Of a stretch of 64,000 bases of DNA, positions 34,701-46,474 are shown in pieces (position 1 is the stretch's first letter; every line of letters starts with the position of its first letter). The notes under the pieces are model-generated. The model saw only the letters and a program-made list of their open reading frames with translations. It did no database searches and had not been told where the DNA came from. The stretch comes from Chionoecetes opilio (taxonomy: Eukaryota > Arthropoda > Malacostraca > Decapoda > Majidae): positions 335,001 through 399,000 of the forward strand of contig JACEEZ010018925.1 of NCBI GenBank assembly GCA_016584305.1, in the 5' to 3' direction. The position numbers and the translations under genes were made by a program.

Positions 34701-35161
34701 GGTGTCTTCACTTGGTTTTACTGGTTCTTAACCCAACTGTTAAATCATCTGTATTGTAATGCCTCATTGCTTCCATCTTCATAGTAATCTTGAATGTGAG
34801 GCTTTTTCTTCAGGTTGGTCACCGGACTGGAGGAGGAACGGGAACAGGAGGAGGCGGGGGTAGCGTTGTGCCCGGCCTCGGGAACATACCCGGCATGGGG
34901 GTCACTGTTCCGGGGGTGACGGGGGCAGGGTCACCCGGCTCCTCTGGGTTCACCTTCACCCAGGACCAGCACATGCGCATCATCCTGGGCACCCGGTCCC
35001 CTGAGCCGCGCCCGCGTCGCAACGGCATCGTGACCAACCCAAGCCTTAAGGCCGCCCAAGCCAAGGCCGCCCACCTGCTCAGGAATGGTCTCAGCGGCCG
35101 ACCCAGAAACCCCCCGGCCAGACCCAATGGCTTGCCTCTCAAGAAGGAAACTCCACTATGA
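29000..35161 (+). CDS. ANKRD50: ANKRD50-like protein (P-loop NTPase plus ankyrin repeats), four coding exons
   Basis: Joining 29000-31788, 32805-33003, 33142-34569 and 34814-35161 gives a continuous 1587-residue protein. Residues 1-480 hold an N-terminal CREW motif, the Walker A GGPGTGKT (41-48), a Walker B-like [10 protein letters not shown] (about 152-161), and [20 protein letters not shown] (about 266-285), which closely match vertebrate ANKRD50. An acidic linker (about 490-613), a Gly/Ser/Arg-rich stretch (about 627-695), about 17 ankyrin repeats (about 703-1270) and a disordered Pro/Ser/Gly tail follow. Vertebrate ANKRD50 acts at endosomes with SNX27-retromer to recycle cargo to the plasma membrane; the same role here is inferred. 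Human ANKRD50 is about 1.43 kilo-residues, and the extra length is mainly the acidic/Ser linker. Met at 29000 is chosen because an in-frame stop lies at 28955 and the N-terminus aligns with known orthologues. No frameshift was seen. Confidence 0.9.
31789..32804 (+). other. Intron of the ANKRD50-like gene, hosting a LINE fragment
   Basis: GT(TAGT) at 31789 and AG at 32803-32804 after CATTCCCAACCCCAAC. The phase is 2, and the join creates ACG (Thr) to restore GHTEVCELL, a canonical ankyrin sequence. The interior is largely the LINE fragment described separately. Confidence 0.85.
32045..32701 (+). mobile_element. CR1-like LINE reverse-transcriptase C-terminal fragment inside the intron
   Basis: A 218-codon open frame contains [80 protein letters not shown] and W(N)[11 protein letters not shown] followed by FKGKLD. 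These are the ordered blocks of the thumb and C-terminal region of CR1/L2-type retrotransposons. The catalytic FADD box is missing, so it is 5' truncated. The frame has no stops, suggesting a fairly young insertion. It lies in the sense direction of the host gene, and the ACACAC-rich flanks give no clear duplication. The first codons before about 32090 are repeat-derived. Confidence 0.85.
32805..33003 (+). CDS. ANKRD50: ANKRD50-like coding exon B
   Basis: Starts with the third base of a split Thr codon, then [20 protein letters not shown] and two ankyrin repeats. It ends at ...GSQ with donor GTAAGA at 33004, phase 0. Confidence 0.9.
33142..34569 (+). CDS. ANKRD50: ANKRD50-like coding exon C
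   Basis: The acceptor TTCTTCTAG ends at 33141. The exon encodes residues 997-1472. Ankyrin repeats run to about residue 1270 (for example [20 protein letters not shown] and [20 protein letters not shown]), then a Ser/Pro/Gln-rich region with poly-Gln, [16 protein letters not shown] and a Pro-rich tract. It ends ...TITTE with donor GTAATC at 34570, phase 0. The frame beyond the donor ends in a stop at 34614. Confidence 0.9.
34814..35161 (+). CDS. ANKRD50: ANKRD50-like terminal coding exon
   Basis: The acceptor TTTTTCTTCAG ends at 34813. The exon encodes [16 protein letters not shown], a Gly-rich stretch, then [14 protein letters not shown] and a basic Arg/Lys/Pro-rich end [11 protein letters not shown], followed by TGA at 35159-35161. 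The tail is low complexity except for the [14 protein letters not shown] block, which looks conserved rather than repetitive. Confidence 0.85.
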   Translation, partial: VGHRTGGGTGTGGGGGSVVPGLGNIPGMGVTVPGVTGAGSPGSSGFTFTQDQHMRIILGTRSPEPRPRRNGIVTNPSLKAAQAKAAHLLRNGLSGRPRNPPARPNGLPLKKETPL

Positions 35162-35874
35162 CCGTAAGGGTTCTGGAGTCATTCACCATTTTGCTGGGAA
35201 AAAAAAAAAAGGGTTTAGGAATGCGTCATTATTAATCCTGTTGAACCTTAAATTAGATATACGATGGATTGCTATATGATTGGATTCAGGAATGTAAGCT
35301 GATCCTATAATGAATGAGCATTGTGTACTGATGTATCTGTCTTTTTTTATTACTTTTTTATATGATTTAGTATCTATAAGTAATTATGATTCAGAGTGCT
35401 ATAACACTGAAATCCAACATAAGCTACTTATAGTTATATTATTGAAATGTTACCTCTTTTATTTTTCAGAAAGATTAACACAGACTGCAGTGAGGCTCTG
35501 CTGTGGCGCCGAGGGGACAAGTGAAGGTGACGCTGATACATAGGTTAAAGGAAGAAGAAAAACAAGGATTCTTTGTTGTCAAATGTGGATCAGGCTGAAC
35601 ATCATCATCACACAGGTTAGTAACAACACTGCTACTTTGAATCAGATTGTAAATGTCACTTTAGAATGGATTAGTAGTAGCACTCATTAAGGGTCGTTTT
35701 AATTGATACAAAAATATTCCAACTCATATATGTCCTATTTAAGAAGATTTTTGCAATAAAGTACCCAATTGCAAATTGGTTTAGAAAAAAACAAATGTGA
35801 ATGAATATCAGAGATAGTTAAGGTACGGACATCTTTATATTTGTCCAGATGAATCTCCTTTAAAAAAATGTTGT
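35162..35874 (+). other. Probable 3' UTR of the ANKRD50-like gene
   Basis: AT-rich DNA after the stop, with an AATAAA at 35755-35760 as a plausible polyadenylation signal before the retroelement begins. A GTAAGG just after the stop (35163) and a TTTTTCAG near 35462-35469 could allow a spliced 3' UTR; transcripts are needed to decide. Confidence 0.4.
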
Positions 35875-37860
35875 ATGCATTGTCACAAGAAAGTCACATG
35901 GATGGGCAGATGGCTTGTTGGACTGAGTACTTTGGGCAGTTGTTCACGCTGGACAGCTGGGCAGCTTCACACCACTGGGTTACAGGAAGTGGATGCCGAT
36001 CCTCCCATTGACAAAACCGCACCCTCTCTTGACGAAGTCAGAGAGGCTGTAGCAAAGTTGAGGGGTGGAAAGGCAGCTGTAATATCAGTGCGGAACTCCT
36101 CAAAGCTGGGGGTGAGGTGATCCATGGATTGCATGCTGTCCTGACTGCCGTGTGGCAATCTGGTACCATTCCTCCTGACTGGAAAAGGGGGCTGGTCGTC
36201 CCTATCTGGAAAGGGAAAGGGTACCGTCAGGACTGCAACAATCAGCGTCTTCAAAACAAGGCGGCGGACGGCGCAATTACCGGTCTACTCGCAAACTTGC
36301 GCCGCCTACTTTCCAAAAAATGGAATATTAAAAAATATGAAAGGAGTGAATTTGACCCTGAAAAACAGCCAGAATGCATATTTGAACACCTTCAAAGGCG
36401 TGGGCTTCCGGGGACCACCTAGGCCCCCGGACCCCCGGCCAATCAAGCAGCGCCTCGCTTCGCTCGGCTTTCAATCAATCTTCACCGCCTACTTTCTTCA
36501 TTCTAACTCCTACTTTAAAAGAAAAAGAAAACACTGACAATTACAGCAGTATCACACTGCTCAGCGTGCCAGGCAAGGTGCTTGCCCATCTATTGCTGAC
36601 ACGGATCCGCAGCCATCTGCTGAAGCATCAGAGACCTCAGCAGTCTGGGTTTACGCCTGGTAAGTCAACAACGGACCGTATTTTAGCGCTTCGTGTCCTG
36701 GTGGAACGCCGACGTGAATTTTGACAGGGGATGCTTGCAGCCTATGTTGATCTCAAGAAGGCGTTTGACTCAGTGCATCGTGAGTCACTCTGGGATCTTC
36801 TGCGACTTCGCGGGATTCCTGCAAGGGACTATTGGTTTGATGACTGGTCTGTACTCTGGGACTGAAAGTGCTGTGAAGTGTGGGGCAGGTGTATCCAGCT
36901 TCTTTCCTGTGAATACAGGAGTGAGGCAAGGGTGTGTCCTTGCCCCATCACTTTTCAACACTTGTATGGACTGGGTATTGGGCAAAGTTGTAGATCAAAG
37001 TGATTGTGGAGCATCCCTCGGCAATACCAAGATCACTGATCTTGTTTTTGCCGATGATGCAGTAATCTTTGCTGAGTCGCTGGAGGTCCTGGTGATGGCT
37101 CTCGAGGCACTACACAAGGAGGCAAAGCCTTTGGGACTTGAGGTCTCCTGGCTTAAGACCAAGGTCCAGGTGTTTGGAAGCTTACTAGATGAAACAGTTC
37201 ATGCGTGCGGCGAGGACATTGAGATCTTGGAAAGTTTTACATACCTTGGTAGTGCAGTCCATAATGACGGCGGGTCACGTCAAGAAGTCTTACGACGGAT
37301 TGGCATAGCCCACGGTGTTATGGACTCGCTCAGCATGAGTATTTGGCGTTGTCGGTACCTGTGCAGAAGGACAAAGATCCGGATCTTCAAGTCGCTTGAG
37401 ATCCCTGTCTTACTCTATGGTTGTGAGACATGGACACTAAATATCGACTTGAAGAGACGAATCAATGCCTTTGGTAATAAGTGTCTTCGCAGAATCATGG
37501 GGTATCGCTGGGATGATTACTTGTCAAATCAGCTATTGCACAGTGAGACTGAATAGAGGCCTATTACCTGTATAGTCCGTCAGCGCCAACTTCGGCTATA
37601 TGGGCATGTGGCACGCTACCCTGAAACCGATCCTTCCCATCGGGTTGTATCTGTAAGAGACAATCCGGCGTGGAGGAGGCTAAGGGGGCGCCCTCAAGGC
37701 TCGTGGCAAGTTGATGTTTCTTATTGAGATTTGCTTGGTATGGGAAGGGAGCCTGCATGGGGACTCGCGCGTGGTGACCCCCGGGAGTGGCGTCGTAGGG
37801 TGGGCGAGGCGACGCGCCCCCCACCGGCGTATGCCCCCAATTATTGATTGATTGATATTA
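35875..37860 (+). mobile_element. RTE-like LINE, copy 1 (near full RT region, degenerate)
   Basis: Plus-strand frames give, in order, EVREAVAKLRGGKAA, LTAVWQSGTIPPDWKRGLVV, YSSITLLSVPGKVLAHLL, VDLKKAFDSVHRESLWDLL (read across a frameshift near 36730), NTGVRQGCVLAPSLFNTCMD, DLVFADDAVIFAESLEVL (catalytic FADD), FTYLGS, LLYGCETWTL and QRQLRLYGHVARYPE, ending near YAPN. The 3' end carries a TTGATTGATTGATA-type short tandem tail at about 37840-37858. This order is that of RTE-type non-LTR retrotransposons; the clade is not certain. At least two frameshifts or stops and a 294-bp insertion make it inactive. No endonuclease is seen, so it is 5' truncated. Confidence 0.85.
36243..36536. mobile_element. 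294-bp insertion inside the RTE-like RT
   Basis: The RT frame is broken between DCNN and YSSITLLSVPGK by DNA with no homology to RT, flanked by ACAAT on both sides (36238-36242 and 36537-36541). The insert begins CAGCGTCTTC and ends AACACTG, weakly inverted. It holds a C-rich middle and two CCGCCTACTTTC phrases about 200 bp apart. It is probably a non-autonomous DNA element of unknown family. Confidence 0.55.
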
Positions 37861-40800
37861 AGAAAATCTGATGTATAAGTTATTTGGATTCTTTTTTTCA
37901 GGAAAGCTGCTGAATGGAAGATGGATGTACCTCTAAATTCTGCAAAGACAACAGTGATGAATAACCTGCTTCGTACAGAATGTATGGAAAAGTAGATTTG
38001 ATAGATGCCAAATGAAAATTGATACAGAAAAGCCTCCCTAGTGTTCTGAAGATTTATTGTCAGTAAAGAACTTTGTGTAATTCCTGCTTCATTAACAGGC
38101 AACGGATCCACAATCTACACATGAGCATTCTTAAACACCAATTTCGTGCACATTTGTTAGATTTTCAAAATAAAATCATTATGAATCTTTTTTATAAGGT
38201 GTCAAAATATATTTTTTATATGCATCATCCATTTCTAACACATCGTCGTTCAGTGCGCAGAATTTTTCATTGAACAGATCCTTATAACAAATGTATTTTA
38301 TTACCGTCCCCGGTGCCAAGTGGTGACAATACTCCCAGCAGTGTTGAGGGTGAGCTGAGATTATCACCAAGTCTCTTGACAGCCTAAATGAGAGTTTGGA
38401 ATGCAGTGCAATGCATAGCTTTGAACCCTTCTAAATATTCATGGAATTTTTCATTCTTATTTTTTTCTGTAAGCCATTGGTCTTTGTTACGGATATTTGA
38501 TAAAATAGGAGAATCGAGTAAAATATTTAAAACCTCGACTGGTTCAGGTAGCGTGAACAATTGCTCCCCATAATTAACTCCTGTAGTCAAGAATAAAAGC
38601 CATATGAAGTTACTAATACTGATAAAGTACTGTGATCATATTACAGGAAGCATCAGTGTACTGAACATGGTTACCAACTGACAGATCCACCTTGGAGGAC
38701 TGACGGGTTTATTTATAATGGAAAAGTTAGACGTGTTATTTGTTGAACAATTTAAAGGATATTCAATGTGCATAATTTCTCACATTGTAAAGCTTTGATA
38801 TGATGTTATGTTTCTTCTTCACCTTGGTGAACATTTATGGTGAACATCAGTGGCTTTTATGATGTTAGTTGGGAACAATTATTTATCATTCAGTAGAAAA
38901 GAAAAAATGGATTGCAAAAAAACAGTTCCAGACTCTCAGCCTGAGCCTGTCCGGCATGCTACACAGGTGTTGTATTCTAGTGTACATAGAACTGGCTGAA
39001 CTAGTCGTGTAGTTTGGATGTTGTGTAATGCTCATGTCCACGTGTAAATAATGCCTTCTCGCACATGTACAGATAAATAATAAATCCTCATGTAAAATCT
39101 ATTGTCATTGCAATGTGAGATGTGATGATGTACATCGACATGTGCTCATGTCATACTGGCTCCTTATCATCTTTGTTGACTTCCAGTGTACAGTGTGGGA
39201 GTCTTATTGTTTGGTGTCGTGTCAGTGCTGGTGACCCGCCTCATAACAGATTGTGTATTGATGGGAATCACACCTCTCCATTATAACAGTGTGGCTGCCT
39301 ACAGGTTATACACAGTTTCTATAACTCCCGCTGCCATATAATTGATATGTAAAACATTATTAGTAACGTGAAGTTTATGGTATGCACATCTACAGTAACA
39401 AGCATTTCAGCTAAATATTACTATATAATTATTCAGTGTCAATAAATAAGACATCAAATAATTCCCAGTACAGATATGAAAACATGTTGAAGTGGTAAGG
39501 AAAGTTATTTGTTGGGTCTTCTATGAAAACATGAATTATTGTAGTTGTAGTTACACTAAAATGCATATCCATTATATGTGATCGAGAATATTTTCAACCG
39601 TTTGCAGAAGAAGATACCAATTGAAAAGTATGAATTTTACATGTAAAATTACTGACAGTTAAGGAGTGAGTGATATCCTCATATATGATGGGTTTGATTT
39701 CTTTCAAATCGCCATTAATTTTTTTACAATGAAGGTCAGCAAATTTTGCAACTAGGTGTATAGCGTCATAGAGATGATTTCTTTACTCACTCATTCATTC
39801 CATACGTGTATCATGTAGTATTATTAAATGTGGTCTGGGTTTTACAGTCAAATACTCGTGCAATCCACATGGGCTCTCACAAATCCAAGATTCTCCAATT
39901 TACAGCAAGTATTCTTAACTTTGATGAACAGTTACATGTAGGGGCACAAATCAACAAAGAATGCGACGACAAACAGCAGGTGACTGTGACTTGCCCCCCT
40001 TGCTGCATCATTGCCTGGTCCACAGTTTACTGTAGTCACGTTGGTCGACATGATATTGTTTATTGTTATTATTATTCCTTTAACGAAATTATATCCGTGC
40101 TTGAAAGTAGTACATTGATTGTTTTGCATTTAATTTCTAGTAAATCAATTGCTCACACTTTTATATTTTCTATACTTCTACAGCAATACGTATATACAAT
40201 GGAAGTTAGATGAATCGAAGGTGTAAAGGCATTATGTATCAAGTATAATGCTTGGTATTTTTGGAGAAAGCCGGGAGAAAGTGTAGGTCACAATGATGTA
40301 CATATCTGGGGCGCCAAGCCAGGGGGTCAACAGTCTTATCTTTGCTGCAGGTTCCTCTGAATGTAACAAGGTCATCACTTTACTGGTGTTGTGTTGTAGT
40401 ATTATGATATTCTGCTAAAAAAGGTAAATTGTAGATTATAACAGCTATGAAATGCTACAGTAGATATGTTCTCTGTCTGGATGTCCTCTTAGAAGTTCAT
40501 ACATTTGAACCCCCATGTGTTCTTTATAAAACTAGCCATTGCCCACTATCCCAATTATGATTAACATTTCATTATAGATTTTCCTTTGTCTGAACATTCC
40601 AGCTATCCAAATGGAGCACCACACCGAGTACTTGGCTGTCATTGTGAAGGCCGAGAACCTCACTCAGATACATGCTTCGGGGCGTGAGGGTTCTAGCGAT
40701 CAATATTTGATGTTATTCTAACCAAAACAAGCTAAATCTGCGTGTTCTTATGATGAGTATCAGGCTCTCGCTAACAAAACCAGGGCAAGAACATTGGTTT

Positions 40801-41100
40801 GAAGAAATAGTATAGATTATTCAAAGAAAGGCTACAGGATTTTAATTCTAAAAAGCAACAACAAAAGTGCGGATTTTGCCATCCAACATTCCCATCCTGC
40901 ACACGGCTCTGCCACACATGCAGTGTACAGCTGTGTCCACCCTCACCCACCCTACGTGAATAGGGTGGGGTAGTGTGTGCCATGTTTACATTCCAGAAAA
41001 CCTGTCTTACATTGCTCTGGCAGCAAATTTAAAAAAATGGTAATAACTGTGCATTAAAAGCCTTTCTTCAAATATCTACAGAGGTTTAATCTAATATACT
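37861..41100. other. AT-rich interval without recognised genes
   Basis: No long frame, RNA or transposon end was recognised. AATAAA strings occur at several places (for example about 38169 and 39080), and TTTTTTTCAG at about 37894-37903 is an acceptor-like sequence. A minus-strand frame at 38384-38590 (LPEPVEVLNILLDSPILSNI) could be a coding relic but is unassigned. Confidence 0.4.
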
Positions 41101-41570
41101 ATAGGAGTAGCCGTGTGTGTCTGTCTGTCTGTTTTGGGTAGCCGAAACTGTAAATTCAATTTTGATGAGAGTAGGCTAAAAAAAATCGCAAATAAATCGT
41201 AGGTGGTAAGCGGCTTGGTCCCATGTCGATTGAATAATTTTGAAGGAGGTTTTTGGGCTAAAAACACTTTAGGAGTATTAGATTACAGGAAAAACTCTGC
41301 GGTAACGTCTTGCCGCATTCCACAAACTCAGTAGACTCATGGACGTTTGTGTGAGTGCGTGTGTGTTGGAATCACACGGAACACAAAGGGTTGGAATCAC
41401 ACGGAACGTGGTCTACCCCGAGGCACTTTGACCAGTGACCAACGACAGCAACAACACGATTGGAGTTTGCAATCACATTGTTGTTTAAAATATACTACTA
41501 CTACAAACATCAATACATGGGTCCGAAGGGCCCACAAGCACTTGTGTTATACTATAATAGTTAAATGAGA
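41101..41570. mobile_element. Candidate second copy of the hairpin/(CAGA) element, reversed
   Basis: Begins AATATACTATAGGAGTAGCC followed by GTGTGTGTCTGTCTGTCTG and ends with a GGGTCCGAAGGGCCC hairpin and GTGTTATACTATAATAG. Read on the other strand this resembles the layout at 24880-25865. It is short and has no ORF of interest. A 20-bp phrase, GGTTGGAATCACACGGAACA-like, is duplicated at about 41369-41410. Confidence 0.45.
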
Positions 41571-42329
41571 CATTTATTGAATTGTGAATTGTCAGTAAAA
41601 GTTGATTCTGTGGAAATAACTTTTTATACGAATGAATTTTTTTCAATCCCTTCTGGACACCAATGGCTGTTTGGGAAATAAATCTGAAAAAATTTGTGAT
41701 TTAAGAAAAGCTACATTAAAGCGTGTAAAAAATTAATCCGTGAAACACGCAAAACATTTATCTGAGTGAGATTTACAGCCTTTGACAACGGGGTGCAGCG
41801 CTGGGTGCAGTGCTACATTGACCAGCTTTATGTATTTGTGTGCAGTCCCTTGCAGTGTAAAGTGTGACTTTTTACACTGGACCAGAAGTATTACATGGAG
41901 TACTTTGTTTCCTGCATCTACACATTCAGTAGAATTTTGGTTATTTTGTTTGCAATATTATGTAATGAAATGGGTCACCTTCATGAACTTTGACTGTGTT
42001 CATAAGCCCTTTTACGTATGCTTCTTAGCATATTTTACTTTTGTTACATTACATAATATTTTCTTCACGTGGAAGATCCTTCAAAACTTACTAAGGATTT
42101 CTTAATAATCCATATACAACCAAACTTAACTTGGTAAGTGGTAGAAACTATGAAACAGCTTTCCCTAAAAATTGCAAACTGTATATAAGGTAAAAGTAAT
42201 TGAATTATTAATATTATGATAAAACCTTGGCAAGTTGAAATATACGTATGGGTCTCGTGACCTTTCCAGCATATCAAAATTTTTACTCATTAGGGCATTT
42301 TTCCCCTTCTGCTTCCTACCACAACAAAC
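41571..42329. other. Gene-free AT-rich interval
   Basis: Nothing recognised beyond short frames. Confidence 0.4.
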
Positions 42330-42455
42330 AGCATTAAGACGTGTCAGTCAATATCTATACACAGCTAACTACGTACACTGGCCTGGATTTGAACCAGGGC
42401 CGCAGATCCGCAGCTCTGCGCCAGCCACTACACCACGGAGGCGACGAAAACTTGG
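42330..42455 (-). mobile_element. tRNA-derived SINE, minus strand
   Basis: On the minus strand, GCCTCCGTGGTGTAGTGGCT (A-box-like TGGTGTAGTGG) is followed about 40 bp later by GGTTCAAATCC (B box). The spacing and motifs are those of a RNA polymerase III promoter. The head does not fold convincingly as a full tRNA with a CCA-ready acceptor stem, so a SINE is preferred over a tRNA gene. Confidence 0.7.
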
Positions 42456-43385
42456 CAACGTGTTCTGGCTTATCAAGATTTTATTGAATAATCAGTAAAC
42501 ATCAAGCTTGCCATTGCTCTGACTACCCAGAGTCACGTAGAGGCTGTGCAAAACTAAAAGCACATTTGTGTTTGCTTTCATAATGTATTTGTTTTAAACC
42601 CTCACTTTAAACCATGGTGTTCGGATAAGAGGATTCTTGTGCGCTTACACGTCACACGCACGACACACAACACACACACAGAGTAATTGCTGTTTATCTA
42701 ATTTGAATACGTACTTCAAAATGGTATTTATTTCTTAGATATGTTAGGAATCCCAAGTACAATGCCAGTGTATGCTTGGTATTTATTTTTCAACGAATCT
42801 CTCTCTCTCTCTCTCTGATCTAGTCAGTGTTTATCATTCTAATTAAGAGTCAGCATTTATAGTTCCTTAAATTTTGTACTGTATTGGGTTACTGACCAGG
42901 CTGTAAAGTGGATAAGTCTGTAAAATGTTTTGGAGTCTGTATAAATCATGGATAGAGGTGTACATGGAATTCTTTGAGTGTATTTTGTACAGTTTGTAGG
43001 CTACAAAGTAACCTACTTCTGGGGAGTAATGTCTTGGCAGTGCCAGATAGTTAAGAAATCTTCCCATGTCAATGATGCCACCTGAGTGAAATCATGTCTC
43101 GAGCAAAGCAGACAACCAACAATCTGATGCATGAGGACAGGTTAACAGTATTGTACATTGTAAACACCCATTATGTGTGGCAGCAGTGCGAATCATAAGT
43201 ATTTTAGTAACTTATTTTAGGTAATCTTATCAAAAATTGAATAGATAAACTTGCTTTGCTGTATAGATAAACATGTTATTCATGTAATGTTCACTGCTAA
43301 CAGTTTATGTGGACAGTATAATTTTACTATGTTCTATACACACAATAAATTGTCACATTTGTTCATACTTTTATGCAACCTAAGT
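42456..43385. other. Gene-free interval
   Basis: AT-rich DNA with a short CT run at about 42798-42817; no recognised element. Confidence 0.4.
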
Positions 43386-43387
43386 AT

Positions 43388-43558
43388 AGCAGCCCAGTGG
43401 TGTAGTGGTAAGCATGCTTGGCTCACAGCTGAGAGGCCTGTGAGGTATAATGACGGGTTTGAATCCCCATCCAGGTGGAGACAATTAGGTTCGTCTCCTT
43501 TCACACTTTAGCCCCTGAACACCTAGCTGTGAGAAGGTACAGGGCGGAGTTGTACCCT
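43388..43558 (+). mobile_element. tRNA-derived SINE abutting a LINE
   Basis: GCAGCCCAGTGGTGTAGTGG carries an A-box-like TGGTGTAGTGGTAAGC, and GGGTTTGAATCCC (about 43457) is a B box. The body continues with GTCTCCTTTCACACTTTAGC, then CCCCTGAACACCTAGCTGTG, and ends about where the downstream LINE's open frame starts (43563). The head resembles a tRNA but the anticodon arm is not convincing. Confidence 0.75.
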
Positions 43559-43559
43559 C

Positions 43560-46345
43560 AAAATGCCAACAAAAGCCGAAGATTGTAATCCATCTCGTTT
43601 TCATCCGCCCCCTGTTGCCCCAGTCCTGCACGTTCATAACCAAATTATTGCAGAGCCATTCCAAGTAGGAGAGGAATTAGGCTCCTTTTTCAGTCTCGTT
43701 AGTAGTGGATCCCACCTCTCTCCTCACTTCACTAGAATCAAAGCTGCCAGGGAACGCATTCCTGTCACCTCCATCCTCTTCTGAATACTACAATGTCCCT
43801 TTCTCTTCTTCTGAACTAGCCTCCGCTCTTCATTCTTGCCGCGACACATGTGAAGGTCCTGACGGGATTCACTACCAAATGCTCAAACACCTCCCTCCTG
43901 TTACTCTCCTCTTTTTACTAGCACTCTTTAACTGGGTTTGGTCCCTTGGGGACTTTCCCCCCCCCATGGCGCGAAGCCCTTGTCCTCCCGTTCCTCAAAC
44001 CCAATAAATCCGGTACCCACCCCCAAGATTACCGCCCCATTGCCCTTACTAGTTGCCTATGCAAGTTACTGGAACGCATGATCAATCTCCGTCTTATGTG
44101 GTTCCTGAAATCCAAAAGTCTTCTCTCCCCTTCTCAGTTTGGCTACCGACATGGCCGAAGCACAGCTGACCCCTTAGCCCACCTGGAAACATACATTAGC
44201 ACAGCCTTTGCCCGTCACGAATCAGTCCTTGCTGTTTTCTTTGATTTAGAGAAAGCTTATGATACCGCTTGGCGACATCATCTCCTCCACCAGCTAACCA
44301 CTTTCGGCATAGCTGGTAACATGGGGGTCTTTCTCAAGTCCTTTCTATGTAATCGCTCCTTCAGAGTCAAAGTATCTTCCTCCACTTCTTCGTCCTTCCC
44401 ACAATATGAAGGTGTACCCCAAGGAAGTGTCCTCAGCACTTCCTTGTTCCTCATTGCAGTAAATGGACTCGTCTCCCCCTTACCACCTGGCGTCCGGTCC
44501 TCCCTTTACGTGGATGACCTAGCCATCTACGCTTCCGGCCTTTCCCCGGCACCCTTCCGCAGTCTCCTCCAATCTGCAATTTCCGCTGCTTCTTCCTGGG
44601 CTACTAATCATGGCTTTCGTTTCTCTCCCACAAAATCCTTCTCCATCCTTTTCTCTCGCTCTCGTGTACCACTCCCACCTCCACTTTCTCTATGACATAC
44701 CTCTCAAGTATTGCTCCTCTGGAAAATTCCTTGGCCTCACTTTCGACTCTCGCCTTACCTGGAAGGCACATATCCTATCTCTAAAGGTAAATGCCCTTCG
44801 TCGCCTCCGCCTCCTACAAACTATCTCATATGTGTCTTGGGGTGCTGACCGCAAGACCCTCCTCCATCTCCACACTGTCCTGGTCCTCTCCACTCTTGAC
44901 TATGGATGTCATATTTATTCTTCTGCCTCTGCCTCCCTCCTCAACCTCCTGGACCCTGTTCACCACCTAGGCCTCCGTCTGGCTCTAGGTGCCTTTCGCT
45001 CCTCCCCTGTTGAGAGCCTCTATGCTGAGTCGGGCCTCCCGTCCCTCTCTCGCCGTCGAGCCCTCCTATCACTTCGGTGCTATGCTCGCCTTCATCAATT
45101 TCCTACTTCTAAGATTGCAGTCCCCCAATCTCTGCTCACAGTGATCACCTCCTCCCCTCGTTTGCCACCGCCCTTCTCTCCCACTCCTCCTTTCCTACTC
45201 TTAATCTTCTCCCTTTCTACATTCATTCCTACCCTCCATGGCTTATACCTTCCCCCCATATCTGTTCTTCTGTCCCCACTACCTCTCCCAAGTCTACCAT
45301 TCCTCCTATTGTCCTCCGCTCTCACTTTCTTGAACACCTTTCCACTCATTCCTCTAGCACCCACGTCTACACCGACGGTTCTAAATCCCACTCTGGTTCT
45401 GGCTTTGCTGTCCTCTTCCCCTCTCTTCACTATCAATACCAACTACCTACAGAATCCACTGTTCTTGCAACGGAATTGTACGCCATCCTCTTCGCCTTGA
45501 AACGCGTACTTTTTTACCCATCCTGTTCCTTCACTATCTTCACTGATTCCCGCAATTCCCTTTCTCTTATACAATCTCTTTGCTCACTTCACCCTCTTGT
45601 TCGGGAGATCCAAGACTGGTTATTCCGACTATCCATACGCCACAAAACAATTTGCTTCTGCTGGGTACCGAGTCACGTGGGTATCTCGGGCAACGAACGC
45701 GTTGATTCTATGGCGCGCTCGGCCACTATGTCCCAATGCCCCCGTTTCTCAAACTTGCCAGCCTCCGACTACTATCCTTCCTTTAAATCTTTCCTATTCG
45801 ACCGCTAGCAATCCTCCTGGACCACTTTCTCTGATAATTATAATATAATAAACTTCGCCTGATCAAACCCTCTATCTCTCCATGGTCAAATCCTTACCAC
45901 TCTAATAGACGTTGGGAGACTGCTCTCGCACGCTTACGCATAGGCCATACCAACTTCACACACTCCTATCTCATGTCACGCTCCTCCCCAACCCTCTGCA
46001 CACCCTGTCAAGTTCCTCTCACTGTCCAACATGTCCTAATATCCTGCCCCCATCTTACTCCTGCCCGTTCCAGTTCCTTCCCTCATTTGTCCTCCCTTTC
46101 CCGACCTCCCTGTCTTGCGGACATTCTCCCGGAATCCCCCTCCTTCTCCCTGGAAAATTTAACCTCCTTCCTCCAACAAATCCACATCCTACATCTGATC
46201 TAACCATCCTGCTGTAACATTCCGTTCTTTCCCCTTCCCTCAGCGTTTCACTATTATTCTTTAACCCTGACCCTTTATATGCTTTGCCATAGTGCCATAT
46301 GACCTCTGATGTCTGGCACATTCACCTTCTTAGGCATTAAATCAA
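43560..46345 (+). mobile_element. I-superfamily-type LINE (RT plus RNase H), degenerate, 5' truncated
   Basis: Plus-strand frames, shifted several times, give the pre-RT region, then DGIHYQMLKHLPP, DYRPIALTSCLCKLLERMIN, SPSQFGYRHGRSTADPLAHL, VFFDLEKAYDTAWRHHLL, YEGVPQGSVLSTSLFLIAVN and the catalytic LYVDDLAIYASGL (about 44505). LGLTFDSRLTWKAHI and the RT thumb follow. A separate RNase H domain has VYTDGSKSHSGSGFAVL (45365), TDSRNSL and WVPSHVGISGNERVDSMAR (45662). Then comes a Cys/His-type C-terminus (TLCTPCQVPLTVQHVLISCP) and a 3' UTR ending in AATCAATCAATCAATC. RT plus C-terminal RNase H plus a TCAA-type tail fits I-clade relatives. Frameshifts near 43785, 44690 and 45150-45360 and a stop at 45806 show that it is dead. 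The endonuclease is missing. Confidence 0.9.
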
Positions 46346-46474
46346 TCAATCAATCTCGTTTTAGGGTGGATGTGGAGTGTGTGTGTGTGCTAGTTTGTAC
46401 CCTTGCCGTGAAAGGTGATTAAATTGACGGGCCCAGCGTTAGGGTCCTTATAGACATTATGATTTTCAAGCAGT

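Noticed and set aside
37902..39100. Terminal 3'-UTR exon of ANKRD50 after TTTTTTTCAG
   Set aside because: An acceptor-like string exists, but an RTE-like element intervenes and an earlier AATAAA is present; left unassigned.
42360..42440. Functional tRNA gene on the minus strand
   Set aside because: A and B boxes are present but a full cloverleaf is not convincing; a SINE is more likely. The same applies to 43388-43470.
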